Assembly: GCA_015852425.1 (NCBI GenBank)
Contig: JAAAIG010000030.1
Coordinates: 35,179 to 99,178 of the forward strand
Length of the DNA stretch: 64,000 nt
Reading direction: 5' to 3'
Origin: Gryganskiella cystojenkinii
Lineage: Eukaryota; Mortierellomycota; Mortierellomycetes; Mortierellales; Mortierellaceae
In this document: positions 28,008 to 38,912 of the stretch, one piece after another
How positions within the stretch are numbered: position 1 is the stretch's first letter
Layout: each line of letters begins with the position of its first letter
Notes under the pieces: model-generated
Told to the model about the DNA's origin: nothing
Databases searched by the model: none
The model's input: only the letters and a program-made list of their open reading frames with translations
Program-made: the position numbers and the translations under genes

Positions 28008-29261
28008 ATGGCCGATCAATCTCAAAATTATGCTGCTATTCGAGACGTGGTCCTGACCGATTTCTTGAATAAGGACGTCGAGACCACCTTCTCTGCTCAT
28101 GAGCTCTGGCAGGAGAAGCCTACAATCGTCGTTGGTAAAGGATCCCTCTGTTGACCTTTTTTCGCATCTTCTTTGAAGGCTAGAACACCGGCTGAACAAC
28201 AAAGGAACGACTGATGCAATCGATCGTACCTTAATTTTCTATGCACTGCTCTACTCAAAACAGCGAAAAAAAAAAATGAAAAACGCGCATTGTGGACAAA
28301 CGATCGACACAGACTTACTTCTCCGAACGAGAGGCCGACCGAAATCTGAGCGTGGGGTCGCCCGTCTCACATGTCACCCAAACCCCCTCTTCCCTCCACT
28401 TTTTCTTCTCCGCTGATTGATGTCAACCATGGTCCTCACTCCATTTATTCCCCTACAATAGTCATTCGCCGTCCCGGATGCCCCTTCTGCCGCGAAGAGG
28501 TTCATATTCTCGACGAACACCGCGAGTTGATCGAGAAAGATATGGTACACGTCAAGCACAGCCAAGATCCAAAGTCTCTCTATGAGGATTTTATTGTTCT
28601 CTTTTTTATCCTTCGCAGCCAATAACCTATATATTTTCTACCCTTATCTTTGGACAGGGCTTCCGTATGGTCGTCGTCCTCCACGAAAAGCTAGGTGCTG
28701 CCACTTTCCAGAAAGACTACTGGAATGGTGGTGAGACTTACTTTGACAAGACCAAAGGATTCTACAAAGCTTTGGGGTGAGTGATAGTCTATTCATTTCA
28801 CTGTTCCTCTGAGTATTCGAATTTGTTTTGCGCATGGTCATCTAATTTGTCTGTCTCCTCTCGTATCGTGAAAAAAAAGTGGAGGCAAATTGCGCTGGGC
28901 TTCGATCGATCAGTTGTTGCGCCCTAGCATGTGGTTCAACGCCATTCGAAACTTGCGCTCCGGTGTCCGTGGAAACCTGTTGGTCGGTGAAGGTCGTATT
29001 TTTGGAGGACTTTACATTGTTCGTCAGGGAGATCAAGGGATCGCCTACCAATTCGAGGAGACCGTTTTTGGCAACTTGGCGCCGATTAGCAAAGTTCTCG
29101 AGGTCTGCAGTCAGATCTCAGGTGTGGATCTCAAGGAGGCTGAGATCCTCAAGGCCCAGCGTCAAGATGCTCAGGTCCAAGAGAGAAAGGAGGCAGCTGT
29201 GGCCGCAGGTCAGACCGAGTGCGAGGGTGACGTGTGTGCCTTGCCCCCGTCCAAGCTGTAA
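28008..29261 (+). CDS. AhpC/TSA-type antioxidant protein, PRXL2 (FAM213)-like
   Basis: Four exons: 28008-28134, 28462-28544, 28658-28776 and 28880-29261, giving 236 residues. The thioredoxin-like fold is shown by VIRRPGCPFCREEV, a C-P-F-C pair at the start of the first fold helix, then MVVVLHEKLGA, YWNGGETYFDKTKGFYKALGGGKLRW and GNLLVGEGRIFGGLYIVRQGDQGIAYQFEE. This is the pattern of the peroxiredoxin-like 2 / AhpC-TSA antioxidant family. The C-terminal tail holds a second Cys pair (ECEGDVC) that is not part of the core and could be a resolving or metal-binding site. In animals related proteins reduce prostaglandin H2 or protect from oxidants; the fungal substrate is unknown. Intron 1 is 327 nt, the others about 100 nt. 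Confidence 0.88.
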
Positions 29262-29749
29262 AAAAACGAATGAAAGAAGAGGCATCTCAAACGATAGTAG
29301 CAGGAGTATAGTAATAATAATAAATGCACGACTGCTGTAGGTGCTGTTGTAGTTAGGTCGTTTGCTTTGTTCTTGCCCATCGTTTCTCAGAGCCACTGTG
29401 TTTTTAGCTCCACAACCTTCCGCATGCAAAAAAACATCGACGGGCCTTTGACGAGACGAGGCTTGATAATGTAAAGAAACCACCAACCCATTGTTACCTT
29501 CCTTAAACCGCCGACCTTTTTTTTTCTGTTTGTTTAACTTCCGACCAGGGATTCTTACTGTTGACCAGCAGCATAGACATGTGTGCCCGATGGACCCTGC
29601 GACGATTATCATCTCTTTGTGATTTGAAGTTCATTCTTTCTCTTTCCTGTAGTTCTTATTGTTTAGGAGTGCGAGTTATCCCTAGTAAAATAGGGTTATA
29701 CTTTCTTTTCTTTCGTTCTTCTCACAGTCCGCGACACTCCAACAGATGA
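29262..29749. other. intergenic region
   Basis: 3' flank of the PRXL2-like gene, running into the retrotransposon remnant. TAATAATAATAA near 29310 is probably within the 3' UTR. No gene recognised. Confidence 0.45.
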
Positions 29750-29989
29750 ATATCACGAGTCCTTTGTCAATTGCGCCAGAATTCTCTTCTTCACTACTCG
29801 AGTCCATTTCAATGTCAACGGACACATCGCACCACTCATCCAAGATTCTTCAACTTTGGCTAACAAGAGTGTCTCGCGTCGGTCCAGATATCGGCGGTCA
29901 TTAAAGGTATCAAGGTATCTGAAGTTTTGTGAGTCAAATTGATCGTCGCCTACGGAACGATCTCGCCGTCGATGTGGATTCTTACATGG

Positions 29990-30960
29990 AATGGCAGGAA
30001 TTTGAAACGGATCTTTTATGAGTATGACCCGGCCTCTAACGCACGATTGAACGTTCACAGGACTTCGGTATTCCCGATGGAGACCACGTGGCACCATTAT
30101 ACCTCAGTTTAAACAGAAGAGTATCTCGGTTTCCCTATTGTCTGTGACAGCAAATAACTCGACCGCTTCTTTGAAACGCTCCTGGACAAGATTAAAACCA
30201 CCATAAGATTCACTCACAATGCCAACTCTCCGCCTATGGCATGTGCTCCGGATCTACTCCCCAACAAAAGCATGGACAGAAAGACTTGGAACTGCCCTTT
30301 GCCTCTTCGTTCTGCCTTGGGTACGACAGAATCGCCTAACGCTAGAGGAGGACTTGGTATCATCAATATTCAGCATCGACAAACAATCCTCGCCATGGCA
30401 ATTTTTCAACACATGACATCCGAGTCTGACTCTGAGAGTGGTGGTCCAACGACGCCTTGTCGAAGCCGTGCACGAGAACACATAGTGGATATCGGCTGTT
30501 TGGAGCCTCATAACCGTCGGCAATGGCTCGCTATCTGACCCCTCAAGGCCGTCCATCACTTTTTCATCAAGATTCGGAGCCATGTGCTACCAACTCCTAT
30601 TCTCTAGTTTTGATGGAGAAGAACCAACTCAAGAAGAACTTGGCCAGCATAACAAATGGATCAAAAATGCTTGGCAACATGAAAAAAAAACGCTCTGGCG
30701 CCAACAACTCTACATATACCTCAAATACCATGCAACAAGGAACAACCAGCTCCTGCACCGAGCTCTGGAAGACTTGGTCCCTCAACGATTCCTCAACATA
30801 CTTTGGCGTTTTTAGACTAGAAGATGAACCACAAGGAGAATCCCCACCGGATCATGCCAAGAACTTGCCCCTACCCTCTGTGCCGTAAGTGTGACGAGGT
30901 TGAGGACCAGGAGCACCTGTTAGTTACCTGCCCCGCCAAATCGGTTGTAAGATAAGAAAG
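29990..30960 (+). mobile_element. decayed non-LTR (LINE-type) retrotransposon, 3' part of reverse-transcriptase ORF
   Basis: Several blocks typical of the region after the LINE reverse-transcriptase core occur in one reading frame, interrupted by stops: an ASNARLNVHRT block at ~30032, YLGFPIV at ~30122, and GGLGIINIQHRQ at ~30340. A Cys/His cluster (C-x2-C then H-x4-C type, PLCRKCDEVEDQEHLLVTC) lies at ~30870-30945, resembling the RT-associated zinc-binding domain. Between them a segment at 30582-30815 is open in a different frame, so frameshifts have occurred. At least two in-frame stops lie between 30080 and 30150. The copy is dead and truncated; edges are approximate because no poly(A) tail or target-site duplication was identified. 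Confidence 0.7.
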
Positions 30961-31373
30961 CTAGTAGAACACACCATCAAATCTTTGTGGTCCGATCACT
31001 CCATTCCGACACTCTTGTCAGCAACTCCTCCTCGGATCGCTCTAAAACCCAACACCGTACTATCTCTTCCGCAAACTGGTCTCCTCAGTCGCTCTGGATA
31101 TCTGGGTTCAATATTGGTCTCATCACTTTCAAGAAACTGCTCCGGATCGCGTAACCCTTTCCACTCGCTTCATGGCTCCTCCTTACCTTAATCTGTTATC
31201 ACAATAAGCCCTAGGGAGACTGGTCGTTGGATAAGATTTCGTGGTGGGCGGATATGGTTCAGTAAAAATATTGGTCGGCGGTTGGGTTAGTCCATGGAAA
31301 GAAGTAGTGACTACAAGGCTTCGACCACAGACATGAAGAACAAAAAAGGGTTGATTCCCAAAGGGAGTCAAAA

Positions 31374-31456
31374 TGGTAGAAGTGGGATTTGAACCCACGC
31401 CTCTCTCGAGACCGCAACTTGAGTGCGGCGCCTTAGACCAACTCGGCCATCCTACC
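31374..31456 (-). tRNA. tRNA-Leu (CAA)
   Basis: On the minus strand an 83-nt cloverleaf starts GGTAGGATGG and ends CTTCTACCA. The acceptor stem GGTAGGA pairs with TTCTACC (one G-U), and the discriminator is A, as for leucine. The A box (TGGCCGAGTTGGTC) and B box (GGTTCAAATCC) are intact. The anticodon stem CCGCA/TGCGG encloses loop CTCAAGT, anticodon CAA, reading UUG. A long variable arm (class II) follows. There is no intron, although tRNA-Leu(CAA) genes are split in many fungi. It sits just beyond a dead retrotransposon. Confidence 0.95.
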
Positions 31457-33009
31457 CTTGCTTTGATGGCAACCGAAATTCTGATTCAATCAGGTTTCAA
31501 GAAGTCTAATTTAAGGTTCATGTCACGTGCTGTAATAGTCACGTGTAAGCTGCTCTGAGCAGTCGCGCTCGCGGCAAAAACCCAAAAAAATTGCACCCGC
31601 CTGGTCTGCTGGTCTCCCCACAACCTCGAGATCCCTCGCCCTCCGGTGGCGCACCCAACCGACCACACGTTTTTACCTGTACCCTGTGGCATGCAGTCTA
31701 TTTCTGAGTTTTCTGATTCGAGACAAGAAAGAAAAAGACACGAAAGCTCTTTTTTTGTTTTTTTTCGGTCGGTCGTTCTTTTTTACTTTTTTTGTTGTGT
31801 GCTTGCAATTGGTTCAAATGTCTAAATTGCTTTAGGTTCAGTGGGAAGAGTGGGAAAAACAATGGGAGCCAGGTTCGGGGTCCTCCTACTGCTCCCTTTG
31901 TGGCACCATGATATCCAGTCAGAGTACCTTTTGGCCCTTTTTGTTTTTTTGGTTCTCCTCCCAATTTTCATTTTGGATTTGGTTGATTGGATCGTCTTCG
32001 ATCCTTCCTTGGTTCATTATTTCTTGCTTGTTGATTAAGAATGAGAAGGCTGTTGTGGTTCGTCGAAAAAAATATGTAAAAACGCGATGAGCTGATTTGC
32101 ACTGGGTGAGTGCACGATGGCGGACGAGCAGCTCTTTGTTTAAATATTTGTTATCACCTGCAGCTGGGGAATAAAATAGACATCGCCCATTCTTCAAAGG
32201 AGGGGTTCAGATGCGTCGTGTTTTTGTTTTTCTGAGTAGGATTGAATATACCATCCAGGAACTGAAACGATTTTGTCCAAGTGACAGTGGCATTGACATG
32301 GCAAAGAAGGTGTGGAAGTGGTAAATGCCGTTATTGCTAGGACAATATATCAAAAAAAAAATCGTGAGTTCAGCCACATGTTTTCAACATGATCGTAGGT
32401 TGTCAGGCGCTCTGTCAACCAGAGGATCGGTCCAAGGACTAAAGAAAGGGATTCGGGCAAATTGGTTGGACCATGAACATACTTTCGATCACCTCCCACC
32501 TTTTTGCCCAACTTTCTTCCACAAGAAGAAACGGGTTTCCCGCTCTGTTTGAACCAACAAGACTTACGATGAGCAATTCTTTTCAAGAACAAGGGCAGCA
32601 AACAACAGCACGCTTCTGTGGCCCTGTGGAACCATGTCAAGAATGAGGGCTGGCTGGGCTGGAAAACGAAAAAGAAAATAGGAGAAAAAAAAAAGTGCAA
32701 TGTAAGGGACGCAGAAATAGAATACAAAAAATTATAGATACTGACTGAGGTAAAAAGCAAAGGTTATTTGATTTTCTCGAGGTTTTTCTTGATTGAAAGA
32801 TTGTCTCGATTTGAATAGTCTGAACCTTCAATGTCGGGTGGTGAGAGACCCCTTTTTGCTGGTCTTTTTTTTTTCTGCTCAAGAAGGTGCATCTCCCCCT
32901 CATCATCTTGTTTTCTCTTTTTCTTTTCTTCTCTCCTCATCCACCTTTCTCCCTTCTTTCCCTCAACCCTTTCCTCCTCCCCGAGAAAAAAGAAAGAGAA
33001 CCAGTCAAG
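31457..33009. other. intergenic region (1.55 kb)
   Basis: Upstream of the sphingolipid methyltransferase. T-rich tracts dominate; 32860-32980 is a long T/C-rich 5' flank with no TATA box. No other gene recognised. Confidence 0.45.
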
Positions 33010-35538
33010 ATGGCTCCCACTGCCTCCTCCACCGTCAAGCCCGGTGCTACCTGGAAGAAGACTTCCTATGCTAACATCAAGAACCCCGATTTCCCCGTCG
33101 AGGTTGCTGGATTCGAGACCTTTAACAATCTCCATCTCGCCGGAGTCATCTTGGGTGCTCCATTCATGATTGTCTCGATCCTCAAGTTGCCCCTCTGGTC
33201 TTTCCCCATCTTGGTCATTTCCTTGGCCCTGCCCATCTTTGCCGCCTACTTTACCTACGGTTCCCAGTTCGCGTTGCCCATCAACAACCGCGTCCAGACC
33301 CCCGGCAAGAAGGTCGAGGACTACCTGAACATCATTGACCCCTCCTTGCAAAAGTACAAGGGATCGAACCGTATCCCCATGGAGACCTTCTTCGAGGCCT
33401 ACTTTGATGGAAAGGTAATTTTATCTTTTTAATTGCTGATCATGATTACAAAAGACTTTTTTTCTCCTCATACCCCTGGGAGCTGGGAGTGGGAGAATAT
33501 GCACGCGCGAGAGTTTGTGATTCCTCTCTCCCTTCTTTCTCCTTCTCCCCCTTTTACGATCTCTGGCTCGTGTTTCTTGCTTTCGCTTGAAGGTCGAGCA
33601 AAGCGAAATGGCGGTCAGAACGGTGGTGATCTGGCCTTGTTTGTTTGTTTTCGTCCCCCCCCCCGCTGCATAGCGAGGAATGAGGCTGTGGTTATCATGG
33701 GATTTCTCTTGGAGTCGAGTTTTGCTCGTTCTTCATGGATCATTTGATCGATCCTCATATCCATCTCCTATCTGACTCCATCGAATTCTTGGGACGACGA
33801 CAGGGAGGAGTTAGTTGCATGAAACGAGGTGGTTCTTCTGGGAAAATATAACGCGGGTGACGAGAGTGTGGACGCAATTCTTGTGTTGTTATCTCTCATG
33901 TTTCTGGTTTCTCTTTCGTGTCCCGTTCTGGATCTCCCAAGTTTTTTCTCCACTCTTTTTCGTTCCACTTGTTTGGATCTTCTGATCGCAAAGATGAACG
34001 AGTCTGGACAATGATCCTTCACAAGGAAGAAATCCAATTGATTCGGCACATTGGCTGCAATGGCTGACAAACTCTTGGACGGGAAACAATCTGCGAAGTT
34101 GTTTTTTGGCGTCATCATTCCTTTTTTTTGTCTTCACGATCTCGGCGTTTTCCTTTGGTTTTTTTTATTTCCGCATTCCTTGTGAGCGGGGTTTACATTT
34201 TTTTTTTTTTTGTTCAGTATGATTATGTGAAGATCACAAACTTTGTGTTATGGAACGAGACTAAAGGAGAATCCCGCTACTGCATGGACAAGAGAGCCAA
34301 CAAAAAGAAAAAGCACTTGTTGGTCATTTGTCCCCCCTTTCCCATTTCCCATCCCCTGGATCAAAGCCCTCCCCTTTTCCCTCCCCCTTCCAGCGCCTTT
34401 CAGGGGCAGCCATCGCGCAACTCAGGGAAACAACTGACGCGAGAAAAAAATGTTTCGAACTAACCAGTCCATCTTTTTACTTTCCCTCTTTACCCCTGGC
34501 TTTATGTTTATCTAGATTGATATCCACCAGGATATGTTGGAGTTGCTCGAGAACCGTCATGACTGGACCGTCTTCCACATGACCGCTAGCCAGGCCAAGT
34601 TCTTCGTTACCCAGTGGATTCCCGAGACTCTCTGGCACTCCAAGAAGCAGGATGAGGACCAGGTCCGTGACCACTACGACCGAGGTGATGATTTCTATGC
34701 TGCTTTCCTCGGTCCCCGTATGATCTACACCTCTGGTATTATGTCTGATGTCAACAAGAAGGAGACCCTCGAGCAGCTTCAGGACAACAAGTTGAAGCTT
34801 GTCTGCGAAAAGATTCAGCTCAAGAAGGGTGAACGTCATCTCGATATCGGTTGCGGTTGGGGTACCTTGACCGCCTATGCTGCCAAGAACTACGGAACCG
34901 ACTCTACCGGTATCACCCTCGGATTGAACCAGACTGCTTTCGGCAACAACCGTATCAAGGAGTATGGTGTCCCCGCTACTCAGGCCCGTATCAAGTGCAT
35001 GGATTACCGTGATATCCCCCGCGAGAAGTGGGACAAGATCACCTGTCTCGAGATGGCTGAGCACGTTGGTATCCGCAAGTTTAGCGAGTTCTTGCTTCAG
35101 GTTAAGGACATGTTGAACGATGATGGTCTCTTCTTCCTCCAGATCGCTGGTCTCCGTGCCGCTTGGCAGTACGAGGACTTCATCTGGGGTCTTTTCATGG
35201 CCAAGTACGTCTTCCCCGGTGCCGATGCCTCCATGCCCCTCTACTGGGTCATCAAGCAGCTCGAGTGCGCCGGTTTCGAGATCCAGAACGTTGATACCAT
35301 CGGTGTCCATTACTCTGCTACCATTCACGAGTGGTACTTGAACTGGAAGTCGAACGAGGAGTCGATCACTGCTACCTATGGCAAGCGCTGGTACAGATGC
35401 TGGGAGCTCTTCCTTGCCTGGTCCACCATTATCTCTCGCCAGGGTTCTGCCACCTGCTACCAGATTGTCTGCCACAAGAACTTGAACGCCTTTGACAGGA
35501 CAGGTTTGCAGGCCTCCCACCGTTTCGTTCCCAAGTAA
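33010..35538 (+). CDS. MTS1: sphingolipid C9-methyltransferase (CFA-synthase-like SAM methyltransferase)
   Basis: Two exons, 33010-33414 and 34516-35538, separated by an unusually long 1,101-nt intron (GTAATT...TCTAG); 475 residues. The N-terminal part has two membrane segments (~42-82: LHLAGVILGAPFMIVSILKL and the following PILVISLALPIFAAYF). The C-terminal part is a cyclopropane-fatty-acid-synthase-type methyltransferase with DHYDRGDDFYAAFLGP, the SAM site HLDIGCGWGTL at ~242-252, ITLGLNQTAFG and ITCLEMAEHVG. This combination is that of fungal sphingolipid C9-methyltransferases, which add the branch methyl to glucosylceramide long-chain bases in the ER. Codon use is strongly biased toward C-ending codons, implying high expression. 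The bias also creates a 347-residue spurious frame on the opposite strand (34477-35520). Confidence 0.93.
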
Positions 35539-36493
35539 AACAAATAATGGATCAATTTTTGTTTCCTTTTAACGATAACCATCAGTTCTCCTTTCCCTTT
35601 CCTCTCAACTTTGTACATTTTTTTCAATAAATTTGCAATCATTTTTACAAGCAAACAACTGTTCCCGTCTCGTTGAACAAAGTGCAAGATTTCTATCAAA
35701 GGAAGTGACAGGGAAATACAAAAAAAAAAAAAAAAAGAATGCCAAGGCCCAGGGGTTGTCAAACAACGGAATCGACCTGAAACAACAGCAGCGGCGGTAT
35801 CGCCACAGCCTTGATTCATGGCATGGAGCTCTCTCTGGAAGGACTTTGGTTTTACGAAATATGTTCATCCAACCTCCTTAGTCCCGATAACGAGAGGAAG
35901 TGGTAAGGAGCATCCACTATGCAAGGTTTGTCTAAAAAATAGAGACCTTACAAAGAAGATGAACAATCGTGAAAGATAGATCATACAAGGTAAACTATTA
36001 TTTTCTCTTTGCTGCAGGGGTTTCTTATGCTTCAAAACCGCTCGTGTCGATACGAGGTTTCTTTAGGTTGTAAATCGAGGCTTGATCTTGAGGTGCTGCT
36101 ACTTGAAGGCAACTGTACTTCAGGTGGGGGGTGAATACTCGCGGCATAGCCATGATCATGAACCGTGGCTGGACCGAGATTCCCGTAACGCACCCGACAC
36201 TGAAGAATGAACTTGTCCCTGACGATTCTCAAGTGAATCAACAATCAGAAGAGGGAGGAGGACGTGCTTCGTTGTACATTCATTGCAGACACGCGCTTCT
36301 TTATCAGACACATTTTTTTTTATTGAAAAATGCAAAGGGTGGGTTGAGATGAAGAAAAGAAGGAAAGAGAGGTGATGAGGAAGATGAGAGAAAAGACCGC
36401 AAAGTTTCTTGAGTGCTCTTGATTCTCGGCATCATCCTCGCCTTGTTTGATCTAGTCACAGGACTCGGCACAGACAGAAGAAGTGCCTGCAGT
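35539..36493. other. intergenic, convergent 3' ends
   Basis: Between the methyltransferase and the four-repeat secreted protein. Contains a run of ~16 A near 35720 and AATAAA at 35625, a plausible cleavage signal for the methyltransferase mRNA. No gene recognised. Confidence 0.45.
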
Positions 36494-37789
36494 CTAAGGG
36501 GCAAAGGAGCCGGCAGATCCGAACGAGTCGGACCTCATCTTCGAGGGATAGATCGATGAACCACGGAGCAAAGAAGAACCGTAGTTGTTCGGGGAGCCAT
36601 AGTAGAAAGAACTCACCGAAGGACCGACGACAGCACTCTCGCCAAAGTCAGCAGAGCCAAGACCGAGACCAAGACCGGCATCTGACTCGCAGGGCTCGAC
36701 ATCGATGATGAACGGCAAGGACTGAACCGTAGACTGGAACTGGGTGATGGGCGTGACAACGACCTGGGGTGAGATATGAACCGAGGATCCCAATTGAACA
36801 CTTGACTGAGGCAACGACTGATCCTGCTGGGGAGCCGACAGGACCGCGGTCTCCAACTGATGAACCTCGGGTTGATACATGGTCTGGGGCAAGACCTGGG
36901 TCAAAGGCTGGATCTGGACGTTCGATCCCAGGTTCACGTTCTGTGGAGGCAGCGAGGTCGACTGAGCAGGGGTCGCGTCGATCTGGGACTCGAGAGCCTG
37001 GACTTGAGGTTGGTAGAAAGTCGCGGGCTGGACGGCCGTGGTAGGGACCATGCTGACCTGTGAGCCAAGATCGACGTTTTGGGCTGGGATTGATGTTGAA
37101 CAATCGGAACCCTCTGCACAATTGGCAGTGTTGGCGGCGCCGCCCATCTGGGAGGAGGTATCGATCATGCTGTTGTCGGCATGCAAGGTCATGGTGTTCA
37201 TGTACCCGGACAGGTCGGTAGAGTCGGATCCGGCATGAGTACCGGATGACGCGCTGTCATACTGGAGGTTGCGACGGTACATAGAGGAACCGTAACCGCT
37301 GGATCCAGTACCGTAATAGAAGCCGTTATTGTTGCCGATGCTGCTGTCGCTGACAAGGTCGTTGGAACTGTCCCCATTGAAGAGGTCGTTGCTGCCGATA
37401 CCGCTATAGAGACCCCGGTCACCACTGAGGTCCGAGTAATCGGATTCGAAGTCCAAGACGCTGTTCTCTTGGTCACAGGCAGATTGGACGATGGGGGCAA
37501 AGGCTTGGACCACGGGTTGGTAGTGGGTGACGGGCGTAACCTGGGTGATAGGGATCGCCTGGACGGCCGAGCTCAAGTTCACATTTCCGGAATCGACACT
37601 CTGGGAACAGGCAAGGTCACCAGCACCGCAAGCGGCGGTGGCGGTGGAGGAGAGATCCGAGGATGAAGACTGATCGGATGCATCCAAAACAGAGCCGGCA
37701 CCGTAAGTCGAGGACAGGAAAGGGGCAGCCTGGACGACGCAAGCGACCAAAGTCAAGGCGAGAGTGATACGGAGAAGAGCACAAGTCAT
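36494..37789 (-). CDS. secreted protein with four copies of an unrecognised ~40-residue repeat
   Basis: Intronless, 431 residues. A signal peptide (~1-21, ending VVQAA) is followed by Ser/Gly/Asp-rich spacers and four repeats at ~64-103, 233-272, 279-319 and 326-365. Each follows the plan N-V-x-L-G/S-S-x-V-x-x-x-P-x-T-x-V-x-P-x-T-x-Y/F-Q-P-x-V-Q-x-L; copies 2-4 have a 46-residue spacing. Six Cys lie outside the repeats (54, 61, 105, 224, 230, 367), enough for three disulfides. The C-terminal tail is Gly/Ser/Tyr-rich. No enzyme motif or GPI signal is seen, so a structural cell-wall, spore-coat or matrix role is a guess. Strong codon bias and a TATA box suggest high regulated expression. I do not recognise the family. 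Confidence 0.88.
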   Translation of the reverse strand: MTCALLRITLALTLVACVVQAAPFLSSTYGAGSVLDASDQSSSSDLSSTATAACGAGDLACSQSVDSGNVNLSSAVQAIPITQVTPVTHYQPVVQAFAPIVQSACDQENSVLDFESDYSDLSGDRGLYSGIGSNDLFNGDSSNDLVSDSSIGNNNGFYYGTGSSGYGSSMYRRNLQYDSASSGTHAGSDSTDLSGYMNTMTLHADNSMIDTSSQMGGAANTANCAEGSDCSTSIPAQNVDLGSQVSMVPTTAVQPATFYQPQVQALESQIDATPAQSTSLPPQNVNLGSNVQIQPLTQVLPQTMYQPEVHQLETAVLSAPQQDQSLPQSSVQLGSSVHISPQVVVTPITQFQSTVQSLPFIIDVEPCESDAGLGLGLGSADFGESAVVGPSVSSFYYGSPNNYGSSLLRGSSIYPSKMRSDSFGSAGSFAP

Positions 37790-37936
37790 TACGTGTGGAT
37801 TTTTTTTGAAGTTAGATAGGTGTGTGTTGAGTTGTGCGTTTGGTGGTGCAGTGATGTGTTGAGGTGTTTGCGCTGCTGAGTCAGTGAGGAAACAGAAGTG
37901 TGTGTGGGGACCATTTTGGGCAGCCAGGAGAGCTGA

Positions 37937-37944
37937 CTTTTATA
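37937..37944 (-). promoter_or_regulatory. TATA box (TATAAAAG) of the four-repeat secreted protein gene
   Basis: A perfect TATAAAAG on the minus strand, about 150 bases before the ATG at 37789, the same element and spacing as for the subtilase at 22254. Confidence 0.55.
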
Positions 37945-38394
37945 GAGAGAGAGATCCATGAGGGTGTAAAGTGATTCGTGTCTTTGGCGAGCATCCCAAG
38001 AAGGTGAACTATCAATAGGAGTTCCGGATCCATATTATTATCCGATGCATTTCACTGATGCAGGTCTCTCCGGGAATCAATCTGTGTTGATGTTCCTAGG
38101 AAAGGATTCGGTCGTCCAGAGGGTCACTCTTTTTTTTTATTTTTGGCTATGATGTGTGAAAGATAGATGATCTTTGTGCTATCTCAAAAAAAATAAAAAA
38201 ATCACGACACGCTGCACGGTATCTTTGCTGCGTATGCTGTTGGAGTAAATATGTTTTGTTTTTTTATGATAAGGATGATGATATTCTAACTGAAGGTTCC
38301 CGTAAATACTATAGCAAGAAAGCTATTGTTCTGCTCGATTGATAGACATTACTCTCTTAACTCTCGCCAGCATGGGCGACGAGCAAAAGGGATT

Positions 38395-38670
38395 TTTAAA
38401 AACTAGGGAGATTCGCGACCAGGTTTTTGCGACCAAGTTTCAGGTTTGAATGCAACCTGGTCATTTCGCCTTTTATAGTAGTTGGTCGCTGGTCGCCACG
38501 CAAACACACACCACACAATTTAATATATACACAATGCCAGAAATCAAGAAGAACCCTACTGTCGTTGAGGACGATCTCGACGACGACTTTTTGGCCCCAC
38601 CCCAAAAATGGAAAGCTGGTCGCTTTCAAACGAAATCCTGGTCGCCACTTCCATTTTTGATAAAGATTGT
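38395..38670 (+). repeat. cluster of CCTGGTCGC/GCGACCAGG repeats, probable transposon-derived patch with a short ORF
   Basis: At least six exact or near copies of the nonamer GCGACCAGG or its complement occur in both orientations within ~275 bases, including tandem GCGACCAGG-TTTTT-GCGACCAAG and TGGTCGC-TGGTCGCC. Inside lies an ATG at 38534 opening a 59-codon frame that begins MPEIKKNPTVVEDDLDDDF and ends at 38713. Dense inverted short repeats near an ORF start resemble subterminal repeats of a DNA transposon, so this could be one end of a degraded element. No transposase domain is visible, and the frame's coding status is doubtful. Confidence 0.45.
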
Positions 38671-38858
38671 GTGGGAAGGAAGGACTATCGTGTGTTTTGA
38701 CCATGATTTATGATTGAATTGTTATTGAAAAAAAGTGAGAGATGGTACATGTACAATGTTGCAAACTGTATGGATATAGGGGCGTGTGTGTGCATGTGTT
38801 TGTTGAGCAGTATGAAATGGTGAATGCAAAGTGGAAAATGAACAAAGCTGACAAGGCT

Positions 38859-38898
38859 TTGATCCCGAAAACTAATTGGAGGTCTTGATCCCGAAAAC
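38859..38898. repeat. 14-bp direct repeat TTGATCCCGAAAAC (two copies)
   Basis: Copies start at 38859 and 38885, 26 bases apart, just beyond the MBOAT gene stop and beside the poly(G) run. Origin unknown; a small tandem duplication is likely. Confidence 0.7.
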
Positions 38899-38912
38899 AA
38901 GGACGGGGAGTA

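Noticed and set aside
34477..35520. 347-codon open frame on the minus strand
   Set aside because: It is exactly antisense to the methyltransferase catalytic exon. The strong C-ending codon bias of that exon removes stops on the opposite strand. The antisense protein has no family features.
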